Shown piece after piece: positions 51,467 to 63,500 of a stretch of DNA of 64,000 bases. Below the pieces are notes generated by a model. That model saw nothing but the letters and a program-made list of their open reading frames with translations. It ran no database searches and was not told where the DNA came from. How positions within the stretch are numbered: the first letter of the stretch is position 1; each line of letters starts with the position of its first letter. The position numbers were made by a program, and so were the translations under genes. The stretch is from Adineta vaga. Taxonomy: Eukaryota; Rotifera. The DNA lies in the NCBI GenBank assembly GCA_021613535.1, contig CP075492.1:8122001-8186000 (forward strand), given 5' to 3'.

Positions 51467-53629
51467 ATGACGAAAGATTTAGAAAAAAATCAGGTTGGAA
51501 AACCTGATGTTTTGAAATTCTATATTGATTCTGAGATGACTCAGTTTGAAGAAGTTGGTGGAACATGTTCCAATCGAGATAATTTCGACGAACCTTGTTG
51601 TACAGTTCGAAGTGTTGTCATAGGACTAATATTCGTCATTGCTACATCTTATCTTCATCAATGGACTGTTTACACATTTAGTGATACATATATTGGACCG
51701 ATGTTAGTTATTCTATTGATCTATCCAGTTGGCCGTCTTTGGGAATATATCGTACCCAATTCAAAACCATTTACTCAAAAAGAACATGGGTTTGCATTGA
51801 TTATGACAAATGTTTCTTGGATCTTTTTTCTACAATTTAATTTCGCTACATCTGCAGCGTTACCATTATTGGAAAATGATAAACTTAATTTTGCCAATTA
51901 TTTTTTTCTTGTCTTAGCATTTCAATTTCTTGGCTTTGGACTAGCAGGTATGTCTTGTCTTTTATCTAAATTAGAATTTTTTAGCAATAGATTTTTTCTA
52001 ATATTCTTTATAGGTGTTTTACGTCGATTTCTAGTCTGGCCAACTGAAGTGATATGGCCCCAAAATTTACCTTTAATTGCTATTTTACGTACTTTACATG
52101 AACGTGAAACAAGTGCTAAAGAAACAACATATGGAAATGTAAAAACTCGCAGTTGGAAGGAAGTCTTATATCAGAATAAATTACTCTTCTTTTTTCTTGT
52201 TGTTCTCGTTGGATTCATTTATGAATGGTTTCCACTATTTATTATGCCATTCTTGTCTGTTTTCTCATGGATGTGTATGTTTGACATAAATAATCATTTA
52301 CTTGGTCAACTAACTGCTGTTCGTGGTCTATCATTAGCTGGTGGTGGACTTACACTTGAATGGATGAAAATAACACAATATCTTGGTTCCCCACTTATTC
52401 TACCTGGCTGGGCTTTAATTAATATTGGATTTGGTTTTGTATTAATTATTTGGTTTATTGTACCCATTATCTATGGATCTAATGTTCGAAATATCAAATC
52501 TCGTCCTATCGCAGGAGTCATGTTTTCCGGTATAACAGCAATGAATCTTGTAACATCATTTACTTCGTTCGCTTACTTACCAGCTATATTTGTACATACA
52601 GCCCTTTTTCATGGTTACGATCTTTGGCAACAACTTCGATCGAAATCGTTAAATAATATGGGTAATGATATGCATAATCGACTGATGTCAGCTTATGCAA
52701 AAGTTCCAGATTGGTGGTATTTTATCTTATTTTCAATATCTTTAATTGTCATTTGTGTTATTTGCAATCATAATGGTTGGCTAGCATGGTATCTAGTACT
52801 TCTAACTCTTGTTATTAATATGTGTCTCGTACTTCCTGTTGGACTTGTTTCATCTATCACCGGACAATTTCTTCAAAATGCACCGGTCTATTATCTAAAC
52901 GTTATCGTTACACAAGGATTATCATTGGGAAATGAATCAAAACCAACTTATACATTTATCGTAGTTGGTTATATGCTTTTTGTTCAATCACTTGCTCTCA
53001 TTCAAGATATGAAATTAGGGCATTATATGAAAATTGGTCCACGTCCAATGTTCGCTGCTCAATGTCTTGCAGGTGTGATATGTTCTATATTTAGCATTGG
53101 TATTCAATATATGAATTTCAATAAACATGGAATTAATAATGAATTTGATTCAAGTTTTTCCATCTTTGATTATACATTACTTGGTGGAAGTGCTTTTAAT
53201 GATAAAGAAGGTTTCTTCTATGGTGATAATACTGCCAATCGTGGTTTACTATGGGCTTTCTTAGTTGGAGCATTATTACCTATTCCTGGTTGGTTTTTAT
53301 CACGTTTACCACGTTTTAGTTGGTTGAAACATCTACATTGGCCTCTTATTTTAATATCATTTAGTTGGATGCCTGCTCTTTTATCAGCTGGTGCACTTTT
53401 TACATGGCTTCTTATTGGTCTTGGAGTTTATTTTACAATTGGAAAATTTAGCTGGAGTCAACGTCATATATATTTAACTTCTGGTGCACTCGATCTTGCT
53501 TTAAATCTGATATTAATCATTGTAAATACAGCATTTATTAATCCAGAACGAAAATTTCCAAGTTGGAGAGGAACTGTAACTAACAATGGATGGGACAGTT
53601 GTAAACAAGCATTAATAGGAAAGTCCTGA
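51467..53629 (+). CDS. OPT-family oligopeptide transporter
   Basis: An open frame of 720 codons containing an in-frame 66 nt intron (51948-52013), so the spliced protein is likely 698 residues. OPT hallmarks appear in order: DEPCCTVRSVVIGLIF, SKPFTQKEH (from NPGPF-KEH), GFGLAG joined by splicing to VLRRFLVWPTEVIWPQNL, and KIGPRPMFAAQ (from KIPPR-MF). Between them lie about 14-16 hydrophobic helices (for example FFLVVLVGFIYEWFPLFIM and WAFLVGALLPIPGWFLS). OPT proteins are proton-coupled importers of tetra/pentapeptides, glutathione or metal chelates at the plasma membrane, known from fungi, plants and prokaryotes rather than animals, so horizontal acquisition is likely. The acceptor TTTTAG at 51461 lies five nt before the ATG (a spliced 5' leader or trans-splice site). 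Confidence 0.88.
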   Translation: MTKDLEKNQVGKPDVLKFYIDSEMTQFEEVGGTCSNRDNFDEPCCTVRSVVIGLIFVIATSYLHQWTVYTFSDTYIGPMLVILLIYPVGRLWEYIVPNSKPFTQKEHGFALIMTNVSWIFFLQFNFATSAALPLLENDKLNFANYFFLVLAFQFLGFGLAGMSCLLSKLEFFSNRFFLIFFIGVLRRFLVWPTEVIWPQNLPLIAILRTLHERETSAKETTYGNVKTRSWKEVLYQNKLLFFFLVVLVGFIYEWFPLFIMPFLSVFSWMCMFDINNHLLGQLTAVRGLSLAGGGLTLEWMKITQYLGSPLILPGWALINIGFGFVLIIWFIVPIIYGSNVRNIKSRPIAGVMFSGITAMNLVTSFTSFAYLPAIFVHTALFHGYDLWQQLRSKSLNNMGNDMHNRLMSAYAKVPDWWYFILFSISLIVICVICNHNGWLAWYLVLLTLVINMCLVLPVGLVSSITGQFLQNAPVYYLNVIVTQGLSLGNESKPTYTFIVVGYMLFVQSLALIQDMKLGHYMKIGPRPMFAAQCLAGVICSIFSIGIQYMNFNKHGINNEFDSSFSIFDYTLLGGSAFNDKEGFFYGDNTANRGLLWAFLVGALLPIPGWFLSRLPRFSWLKHLHWPLILISFSWMPALLSAGALFTWLLIGLGVYFTIGKFSWSQRHIYLTSGALDLALNLILIIVNTAFINPERKFPSWRGTVTNNGWDSCKQALIGKS
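51948..52013 (+). other. In-frame 66 nt intron of the OPT gene
   Basis: GTATGT donor, TTTATAG acceptor, 22 codons without a stop. Removing it restores the continuous OPT motif GLAG-VLRRFLV. Without removal a 22-residue hydrophobic insert would interrupt it. Confidence 0.75.
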
Positions 53630-53763
53630 ATAGAAGGAGCATTACATACGATTGTTGAAAAAAAATGCAACTCCTAACATTATATCACTCAGTAGATATC
53701 TAAATATTAAATGTTTTAAATTTTTTTGTTTTCTGCACAAAAACTTTTTTATTTATTTTACAA

Positions 53764-53777
53764 AATAAAGTAATAAA
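53764..53777 (+). terminator. Polyadenylation signals (two AATAAA)
   Basis: AATAAA at 53764 and 53772, about 140 nt after the OPT stop codon. Confidence 0.5.
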
Positions 53778-55109
53778 TAAAAACAAACTTCTAAGTTTCT
53801 ACAAGATTTCAAGCGAGAAATATCATCGATACTCTATGACGCATAATCTTGATGATTTACTTTAGAAATTATAAAAAGAATAAACAATTATCGAAACAAA
53901 ACTGTATCTTTTCTTGTGCTTTACGTTATTTTCTGTAACACTTTCTAGTGTATTTTAATGTATCATATGAAAACTTCTTTCATACTTCTCTATTGACTTT
54001 CAAATAGTCATTGATCTAAATAGTTTTCTACCATGAAAAACTAACCGACATACAAAATTGATCACACCCGAGATGTTTACTTTTTTACGGAAACGGTAAC
54101 ATTGTATTTTCTGCTAAAATTTGTTTAACATTATCACTGAATATTTACACTAGATGTGATTATGTTCAAAAACATGGAAGAAAATGACCGATTTCCATGG
54201 TACTGTTATTCAATGAAAAACATCTCCACTAAGTTTCTTTTTTTGTAAAATCCATATAAAGGACAGACAAGCAAAAACATACCATTTCATTTTTAGTTAG
54301 AAAAAATAGAGGATCAGATTGCTTTGAATAAAGACATACTTCAGACGAGTTATTGAATTTCTTAAACATCGAGCAGGTATCGTTATGAATATGAGTTAGA
54401 GATAATTTTTTTGTCTATTGCTCAGATTTTTCAAAAAACAATTTTTATCTTTATTTTATATATTTCCAGAGAGAACAATCCTTCAAGAAACCTTTGGTCA
54501 ATAATAAATATTTACATCTATGACATACGATAGCTAAATTTTGAAATTTTTCTAATATTACAAGTCATATAATATTTATTAATATTTATATATTGTCAAA
54601 ACAGACTGAGATTTCTTCTATTAACGTGAAGAATAACGTCATAGGTTGTCTTTTCCTTCGATTAATACTATGCTTTTAAGAGTTTTTGTGACATACTATA
54701 ACTTTTTAATAGATAAATCATAAACGTCAGCATTCACCCATTTCAATAGTATTTACTTTCCACCTATGATTTCTGTATGAGATTTGACATTATTTCGAGG
54801 AAAACTTTGTGTATTAACGTTCTCAATTCTAATATTTGCACACATTCTGTATGCATAGAAAGAAAATAATTCTCTTTTTAATCTTCTATTTTCATAAATA
54901 GTCACTTTCACAGAATCTCTGAACTTATATTCTCATAAAAATTCATATTTATGAACAGTTAAAAGGTCGTGTATTTAACACAAATGACGTATAGAAGATC
55001 ATATTTCAAAATCTTCAAGATTACAAAAAGTTTTTAAAAATTTTGTTTTTAGAATACTAAGTGCATTTGGTGCTAGAAAAATCTTGGAAATCAACCGATA
55101 ACAATCAGC
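53778..55109. other. Intergenic, no gene seen
   Basis: About 1.3 kb of very AT-rich sequence between the OPT and PLAC8 genes; no exon recognised. Confidence 0.5.
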
Positions 55110-55658
55110 ATGGCTCATCAGAAACAAATTACAACACAACAACCAACAAATCACGGAAGTTCAAGCAATCCGTTTCTTGTACCAACCGTACAATGGTCAG
55201 CTGGATTATATGACTGCTGTAATGACATGAGTGAATGTATGTATTCCTTTTATATCAGATGAAATAGTAGAATAAAGAAAGTAACAACTTCTAAGACATA
55301 AATGAACATTAGAGTGAGTGACAGATCAACTTTTAAAATGATTCCTATGTCGTTAGGTTGCTATGCATACTTATGTCCATGCTGTTTTATGCATTCTTTG
55401 GGTAAAAGTATCAATGAAGAATCATTATGTGGCTGTTGTATTCCAAATCAAGCGGGAGTTTATCGTATGAAAATCCGAACGGCTCTTCATATTGAAGTAT
55501 GTTTCTATTCTTTACAACAATAGAAAGATAAACAAAAAAACATTTGAATTAATTTACATTAGGGTACGGCAATGAACGACTGCTTTACTGTTGCTTTCTG
55601 TGGAGTCTGTGCTGCTGTTCAAATGAAACTTGAATTAAAAAATCGTGGTCTGGCCTGA
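55110..55658 (+). CDS. PLAC8/cornifelin-family cysteine-rich protein
   Basis: Three exons, 55110-55236, 55357-55496 and 55563-55658, give 120 residues, the usual family size. The PLAC8 pattern is clear: WSAGLYDCCNDMSE, then C-C-Y-A-Y-LCPCCFMHSLG, a second cluster with CGCC, and the tail NDCFTVAFCGVCAAVQMKLE. The family's C-P-C-C core lies in a hydrophobic stretch thought to associate with membranes. Members include placenta-specific 8, cornifelin and plant cell-number/cadmium-resistance proteins; roles range from growth control to metal handling, so the specific function here is unknown. AATAAA at 55730 follows the stop. Confidence 0.85.
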
Positions 55659-55979
55659 TTCTACCATCAAATTTATATAAAATCTTTGAACACTCTTTAA
55701 AAATATGACACACATTATTAATCATTCGAAATAAATATTCTATTATTGACTAAGATTGAAATCATAAAGAAACAATTGTTCAATGACGATCGTACATTGA
55801 GAGTCGATAGAATCAAAACAAAAGGACGAATACATCATATATACATTCATTCTTTTTCTCATATCCTTCATAAGAACAACAATCATTTACTCACGTGTTC
55901 CATAGCGTGTCTAATACGACCAAAAGAATATATCAAGAAAGCTATTCATGCATATTTTCTTTGAAATTTTCGAGTTCAA
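55659..55979. other. Short intergenic region
   Basis: 321 nt between the PLAC8 and PI-PLC genes. AATAAA at 55730 probably ends the PLAC8 transcript. A 72-codon open frame (55746-55964) shows no domain. Confidence 0.4.
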
Positions 55980-57050
55980 ATGATTTTCATCATTTTCTTA
56001 TGGATTTTAATAATAAAGATCATCTATGACAATGAACAATGTCATTCTATTACAAAATCAATATCATTTCATAGGACTCGAAATCTTTCATCAAATCAAT
56101 CGATGATTGATTCACGATTAAAACTTCATCATATGACTATTCTTGGTACTCATAATAGTTATCATAAAGCAACACGATTTTATAAATATAAACATTCAAA
56201 TCTTGACGTACAATTAATGTCTGGTATTCGACAAATTGAATTAGATATTCATATAATGGCGAAGAATTATGTTGTTTATCATTTACAATTTCTTGATGAT
56301 CAAACAAATTGTTATTGTTTTAAGGATTGTTTATTAAAAATTCGACAATGGAGTGAACAAAATCAAAATCATTATCCAATTTTTTTATTTATCGAAATCA
56401 AAGAACGATTTTATGAAGATTTTCTCACAGCATTTCATGGTGGTCTTCAATGTCAACATTTTCAATCGATGAAAGAGCAAATTTTACAAATCTTTCCATA
56501 CGATTTCTTAATCTTACCCGATTTCATTCGTGGACATCATCATTCAATTAATATTGCTTTAAAACACCAACGACAAGATGAAAGCCGTGGAAATTATGTT
56601 TATAAAAACTACGGATGGCCTCCAGTCTCATTGTCATTAGGAAAAATTTTAATTAGTTTCATTGATGATCAATATAATTTAGTTGCTGATTTAATATCAA
56701 CATGTCAACCATTATACAATTTCTTTTTCATAGTTCAAGAAAATGTTAGTCGTCCCTATGCATCAATTATTAACATACGAAATCCATTAGGAAATGAACA
56801 ACTCATTCTTTCTAGTCAAAATCATGGACAAATAACTCGAACATTAATCGGTCATGGTAATAAACAAGCGTTCTATCGATATATTCAAGCACGAAGATAT
56901 GGTGTTCATATAATTAGTACTGATTTTGTTCAATGTAATCATTCATGTTTATGTGAAAGTATTCGAAATGATTTTCAAAATTCATCATCAAATTTATGTA
57001 ATCAGATTGTTGCTCCATCATTTTGTTATTTAACGAATTCATTTCTTTGA
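55980..57050 (+). CDS. Secreted Ca2+-dependent PI-PLC (PI-PLC-C1, bacterial type)
   Basis: Single-exon ORF of 356 residues with an N-terminal hydrophobic signal (MIFIIFLWILIIKIIY). The TIM-barrel phosphodiesterase core shows LGTHNSYH (H58, a catalytic His candidate), IRQIELDIH (E87 and D89, Ca2+ ligand candidates), YVVYH (H101, second catalytic His candidate) and FLFIEIKE (E139, K141). This pattern matches the Ca2+-dependent PI-PLC of Streptomyces and its fungal relatives, not the multidomain animal PLC beta/gamma/delta enzymes, which carry PH, EF-hand and C2 domains. Expected activity is cleavage of phosphatidylinositol; the secreted form may act outside the cell or in digestion. Lack of introns and bacterial/fungal-type architecture suggest horizontal origin. 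Codon use looks host-like. Confidence 0.75.
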   Translation: MIFIIFLWILIIKIIYDNEQCHSITKSISFHRTRNLSSNQSMIDSRLKLHHMTILGTHNSYHKATRFYKYKHSNLDVQLMSGIRQIELDIHIMAKNYVVYHLQFLDDQTNCYCFKDCLLKIRQWSEQNQNHYPIFLFIEIKERFYEDFLTAFHGGLQCQHFQSMKEQILQIFPYDFLILPDFIRGHHHSINIALKHQRQDESRGNYVYKNYGWPPVSLSLGKILISFIDDQYNLVADLISTCQPLYNFFFIVQENVSRPYASIINIRNPLGNEQLILSSQNHGQITRTLIGHGNKQAFYRYIQARRYGVHIISTDFVQCNHSCLCESIRNDFQNSSSNLCNQIVAPSFCYLTNSFL

Positions 57051-57139
57051 TAAATTACATTTTTCCTTGTCATTTTATCAAACAAAGATACTAAAAAGAA
57101 AACAAAACAACAACAAATAAACATCTCGATAAATTCATT

Positions 57140-60100
57140 CTAAGAAATAAGTTGTTTTGATTTCAATTGAGATTTGGCTGTAGCAAGACGTCGTTCTAAA
57201 TATTCAATATCTCTTTCAAGTTCATCTTCTTCATCTTCTTGATTCGTTGAAAGAATCTTTCGCATTGGACTATTTGGAAGTGTTGGATGATGAAGAACTA
57301 AAAATACATAGATGAAGAAATTTTTGTTTTGAAATATGAAGGAAAAAAAACCTATTTACATTCAGAACGTTCGAAATTTTGTAGAAATGTTTTTGTCATT
57401 GCTAATTCAAGTTTAAGTTCATTTTGACGATGTTTTAATTGTATTAATCGTTGTTGATGAGTTGATTTATCCGAAATCTAATTATATAAATTAGAAGATA
57501 GACATTTTTTGTATTGTTTCCTAATCGAATACTTACGATTGGACTATTCCAAGAACCGTTACTATTCGTTCGTCGATCTTCTAAAACAAACAAATAAAGG
57601 TTAAGTATTTCCATTTGAATTCATTTATATTTACCTTTCCGTATGGATTTATTACGTGTTTTAACTGAATTATTTGCATTTGTAATATTTGTTGGCATTG
57701 ACGCGAGCATTTCTTCGAGTATTGTATTACCCATTGATTCATAACCACTTGAACTGGCACGACCAGATGCTGATGAAGCTGTACTACTTGTTGTTAATGG
57801 CATTAGATCATCATGAGAATCTAATGTTACTGTTAATGGTGATATTAAAGGTGATGATGGTGGTGATTGAATAACAATCGTTGGTTGAGGTTGTTGGGAT
57901 GAACGTAAACCGAATAAACGTTGCAAAATTGATGGACGAGATGTTGTTTCAGCTAGACTGGTTGTACGTAAAGGTATTTGAGGTTTTTTTGTTGATGTAC
58001 GTGAACGTCGTGTTCTTGGAATAATAAAAGGTGAATTGGGTACTGATGGATGAGAATTATCCATGGAAAGAATTTTATCAAAACGTGTAGGAGAAACAAT
58101 TCGTGATAGTCGTTTCGTTTTCTCATCGGTAGACATTAAGGATGATAAATGATCAATACGATTCAATGATTTACTCATTGTTGATTGACAATCAGGTGAA
58201 TGTGGTACAATAGGTGATGGTACTAATAATGTTTCTAAAGTTTTTTCTAACATTTCTAAATCATCATTTAATTTATTTGTACTTAGTTTTAAATTTAATT
58301 TTGATGAATCAGTTATCATTAAAGGTTTAGGTTTCGTCGGCAATTGACTTGAACGAAATGGTAGTAATGAATGATCTTTAAATACGGGTAAGACAGGTAG
58401 ATGACAATGTGAACTAACAACAGATTCAGTATCGAAATTATTGGATGAAATGTGATCTTCTTGATCATATGGAGAATATGAGGAAAGTTTAGCTTTAATA
58501 TGCATCGGTTTTGAACGATGTTTCGGAGTTGATCTATTGGAAGAGATTTTTGGTGAACAAGGAACGAATTGACGTGGACCATCGATCCAAATTTCTTTTT
58601 TATGATGTGAAGCACTTAGTGGGCCATCAACCCAAATTTCTTCATGAGGACGATTTATTACTGTTTCAATCGAAGTTGAATCACGCGACATCTAAAAAAG
58701 CGATCAATTATCACATTTTAGATGTATATATATATTCTTACTTTCGATTGATTTCTTCGTAGTTTAAGTAATCGGTGAATTTTCGAATAGGATTTCAATT
58801 GTTTATCGTTTGTGATAGTTGCTAATATATACAAAAAATGTTCTTCAATATTAATCACGTATTCATGGAAGATTGATGTTAAAGAGAATAATGATTGTTC
58901 GTGACTATTGCGTGGACTATTATACAAAAAAAAGAAGAAGAAGAATATGCTTAGTAGACATATATGTACATGTGTTAAAAACATTAACGAAGAAGAAAGA
59001 CATATGTATAATAATGTAATTAGTTGAAGATGGCATCGAAGTAAAACTTACTTAGATGAATGGAACGATTGTTTCTGTCTATTTGACGGTAAAGATAATG
59101 ACAATGACATGAGAAGATTAGAAAATTCTTCGAGATTTGCTCTTTCAGCATAGTTATCATTTGTTGAAAGTATATGAAGTTGTACGCAATGCTTATTGGA
59201 TGAACGATTTATAAGATGAAATGTTATTAATAGAGGATAAGATTGATGATCTATACACAGTTGTTTCAAATAATCAGATGTTTCAATTGGACAAACAATT
59301 GAATAATCACTGGGTAATAAAATAAATTTTCCTATTCGAAACGAGAAAAGAAAACATTCGATCGTTGGATAAAAAAATCATTATTAAAAAAAAAAGAAAT
59401 ACCTCTTGCTGTAAGATTGTCACTTGGAAATTCTTGTATACTAACACGAAGCAAAAGACTTTTATTTTGTTCGTTAATGAAACGATGTAAAGCGATTAAT
59501 GTTAATGAAATAAGAGTAGTTTGCAATTGAATAACTATAAACAAAAATTATATCATCAGAAAAGATAACTATCTTTTCTTTTACTTACTTTCACAAGATT
59601 GACCAGAAAGGATAATTAATGTATTGATATAATTCGTTGTTATACGTGAAATATATTGCTCAAATATACATTCACTAATGTTCGTTGTCTGTTCATTACA
59701 AGAAAAGATCTGCTCGAATGGTTGTTGTTGCTTGTCATCTAATGAACACAAACATCGTAGACCGAGTCTAATCTAAACAATGCGACACGTATATATATAT
59801 ATGTATATAGAATTATCATTATCATCATCAGACAGAGGATTCACTTGGGATATTATTCGTCTCAAAAGTCATTGTCAATTCGATTCGGACAGAGTCTTTT
59901 TTACTGATGCATCCGTTTTCTTATGTGTCCAGTCGATAGAGACAAAATTGAATGAACAGAGACCAATTATCATATTTGGTTACATCGGTCATCCAAAAGA
60001 AGAAAAAGAAGAGAATTGTTTCTATAATCGATGTCTGTATCTGATTATGGACAAGAGGAAAGCATATACGTATAACATCGATTTTTTTCCTTCTTCCCTC

Positions 60101-60510
60101 TTCTCTCTGTTTAGTTTTTTTTTATGATTTCATAATTGCTCTGTATAACATTCATTCAAGGATCATATTCAATTGATATCTATCTATATAACGACGTAAC
60201 AAGAGTCACGGGCTATTTGTCACACATAGATGTGCATTAGGTCGAAGGACTTCTAACATATATATGTGTATGATAATAGTAGATCAACATAGGTTTTTTT
60301 TCTTACTCGTGATGATGAAGCGGATTTTTTTTGTGTCAATTGGAGATGATGGTTATTATCATAAATAGTCAAACTAGATGACTGAAGATGATTGACGGAT
60401 GATGAAGAAGGAGAAGAAATCGATGGCGGTTGAAGCGGCATTGGTTGCGTAAGTCCGATCGTATACTTATGGTCATCGTTGATCATCATTCGTTGTAGCG
60501 ATGAGGGCAT
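57140..60510 (-). CDS. KIF26/VAB-8-like protein with degenerate kinesin motor
   Basis: Nine exons on the minus strand (60510-60307, 59772-59589, 59534-59403, 59331-59052, 58916-58742, 58691-57635, 57580-57537, 57477-57360, 57297-57140) join in frame to 783 residues. After a low-complexity N-terminus, a kinesin-motor-like segment starts IRLGLRCLCSLDD, with FEQIFSCNEQTTNISECIF in the usual pre-P-loop place. The P-loop itself is reduced to ILSGQSCE. The late motor core survives as LATITNDKQLKSYSKIHRLL. The tail holds EEIWVDGP and EIWIDGP repeats, a Ser-rich region, and two C-terminal coiled coils (HQQRLIQLKHRQNELKLELA; ELERDIEYLERRLATAKSQL). KIF26/VAB-8 proteins are ATPase-inactive kinesin relatives binding microtubules in cell migration and signalling. 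The N-terminus may continue upstream, because TTTTCAG directly precedes the ATG. Confidence 0.6.
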
Positions 60511-63500
60511 ACTGAAAAAAAAAGGAATCGTTGAGAAAGAGAAAAGACATAGCTCTAATTTCTTCTTGATTAAACAAAGAGATGTGTCATCATTTTCTTT
60601 TTCGATGTGTTAGAGAGAATGACGCAAGGATATGGTTATGTCGAATACATTGAAGTATTAGAAAAGCAAATACACATCACATCTGTATATATTGAACACT
60701 GATCTGCAAGGTTAGACATGATCTCTTCTGACATATTCTACAATTTCATTCGATGATATACATATTAAAAGAGGAGAAGAAGAAGAAAAAAAAAGGAGAA
60801 AAGAGCGATGACTCGATCAATAGGATGTTGTATGTAAATATCTGATTCTCGTTCTTTTTTTTTTGATGTACAAATGACACACTTGTCCTGTAATCCGGTT
60901 CCGGTATGCGTCTACCTCGTATGCATACTAATGAAGACGATTTGTTTTTTTTTCTTGCTGAAATGTCTATTAAATTAATTATCAATTTTGTCTATGTCTT
61001 CTTTGCTAATAAAATTATCTCATCTTCGGAGACGACTATGATAAGAAAAACTAAGAACTACAAATGATTTGATTCCTTTTTTTTCTCTTCTCTATTAATT
61101 CATACCAATTAAAAAGTAAGGCATATGGTGTTATCTTCAATTGTCACTTGACTATGTTATGTTTACTTCAATTCACGGTCAATTAGAAACAAGTATATAT
61201 GTTCGAAACTCCGCCTTTTTCTTACACATATATTCCCTCAATTGTATGTTCATCATTAACGAAAAGAATCTCTTATTATAACAATGATCTAGCGTGACCA
61301 TCTGTCCTTCTCTGACAAGAAAAGAAGAAAGTTTAATTAATTTTAGCTTACAAATCAACAATATCAAGGTTGACGTTATCCAATGAAAAGGTTTACTAAA
61401 CGTTTTTCTTTTTTAGAACAAAAAAAAGTCAAATGAATGAATTAGAAAAGTAAAGGAAGCATATGTCTCGCATTGATGAAGAAGAAGAAGAATTTTCTTT
61501 TTCAATCTTACCTTAAAGTCAATAAGAGAAACTGGAACGTAGTCAGTCAATGAAAATGATGTAATCAAGCAGAGTAGTTGGCTGAGCACGGCACATCCGG
61601 CTTCAAAGCATCTTTTGATTTAACGAATAGAGAAGAAAAATGGAAGAGAGACAGAGAAAAGTATGCATACACGAGAACGAGAGAAAGAAGGTGTCACATA
61701 AAGGACCCAATGCCTAACTAATCATCAGCACACACTTCTCTTGTCTACTTACTGATTGAATAGAGAATGAAAATGAACGAAGAAGGATAAGAATGGTCAG
61801 TAGAACAAATATGTACCGGAATTGCTTTTAGCTTCTATTCATTACAAAAGAAACTGAATATACGGGTTTTTTTTCTTCTTCTTCTATATATTTAAGCTAA
61901 AAAAAAGAACACTGAATATATTCTTGATATGAAAAGAATGTAGAGATAGTAATGATCTATCATCAATCAATGACCTTTTACATTCTCATAAGATATCTGA
62001 CAAGAATTAATTCAATAAATTAACTCACTCCGCCCGTTTTTTTCCTCTCTTTTTGTTTTCTAATGTGAAGTTTAAGACTAGACATACTTGCTGAGAAGTG
62101 TTAATGACAATAATTATCAGAAAGAATGTTTGGATCATCAGGAAGTTATGTCGGAAAAGTTCAAAAAGAATGAAGTCTGGCAAGAAAAAACAGCTGACCT
62201 TGCTTATTCAATCTATTCCTTTCTTACTTGTGATTGTCTCGACCACTGAAATAGATAACATAGACATATATATCATCATCGTATTGTCTAAAGATCAACA
62301 CTTACGATGTCATTCGTTGATGATGTCTTCGTTTCATATTTGACGTGAGAATGATGGGTCGAAAATAAAATGTAGTGACAGGTAACGAAGGTAAATGACG
62401 ATACTAAAATAACAATTTATGTAATAAAAACGAGACAAATATTTGAGCATCCAAGGTGAATGTATAAGAAAAGAAAAATGACAAATATATATATATTCTA
62501 CATGAGGACAGAGAAGAGAAAAAAATTATGATTGACAATATCAAATTGGCTTCACTCTACATGTTTTCTTTCTCATGGAAATAGACATATCAAAATGGAT
62601 TGGATACGGTGACTTACATCAATTGAATAATTGAAATTTGTATTCCGGTTTTGTTTGGAACTAAAAAGATATATAATCTTTGATTGAAATATTTGTATCT
62701 TGTACATATTTATGAAATAAGAGAAAAGATCATTATTGACTGTCTTCTCGAACGAAAAAAGAAAAAAAAAGAACGATCGTTTTTGATTTTCAAGGATATC
62801 ATTTTTTTTCTCGTGGTTAAACTTACCTCATTACTGAATACAATTGTGATTGTAACTAAATTATCTTCTATGTTTGTCGTTTTTATCGATTTCTATCCTC
62901 CAGATGTTATATGAGACAATACCTTGTCTTATCTTTGTTCTCCTATTGTCAATTGTTTTATATGAAGAAATCTTCCGTGCACTTGAATAATATAAAACTT
63001 CTGTTCAATTCAACTGACTAATATTACGTATTCACTCACACATAGGTATAAGAGAACGAACAGATTTAACATGTCATATATATATAGACATCGAACGGTA
63101 CAAGATGTTGCCTTCAATGTAGAAAAAATGAACATATCACGAACGAAAGATTCTTTCTTAATTGTTCTGATCATGTACTTTAAGATGACATACAAGCATT
63201 CTTTTTTTGTAGGTGTTGTCACTGAGCCTATCTTTCGTTGTAGGAATTATCGTTTTTGTTTCTGAATACGAAATTGAATTATAGATCACTACATATATAT
63301 ATATGTATTACACTCTGTTGCACAATTGAACTTCTTTTATTCATATGTCTATTGAGTATTTTCCAGCTGTTGCCTGTCTTCTATTTCAAATCAAATTGAA
63401 CATTGTTATATCAAACATCTATTAGATTTTTCTTTGTTGATCTGTTAATGCTTTTCAAATAAGCATGTGGAGACATTAACACTTTTTATTTCTATTGTAA

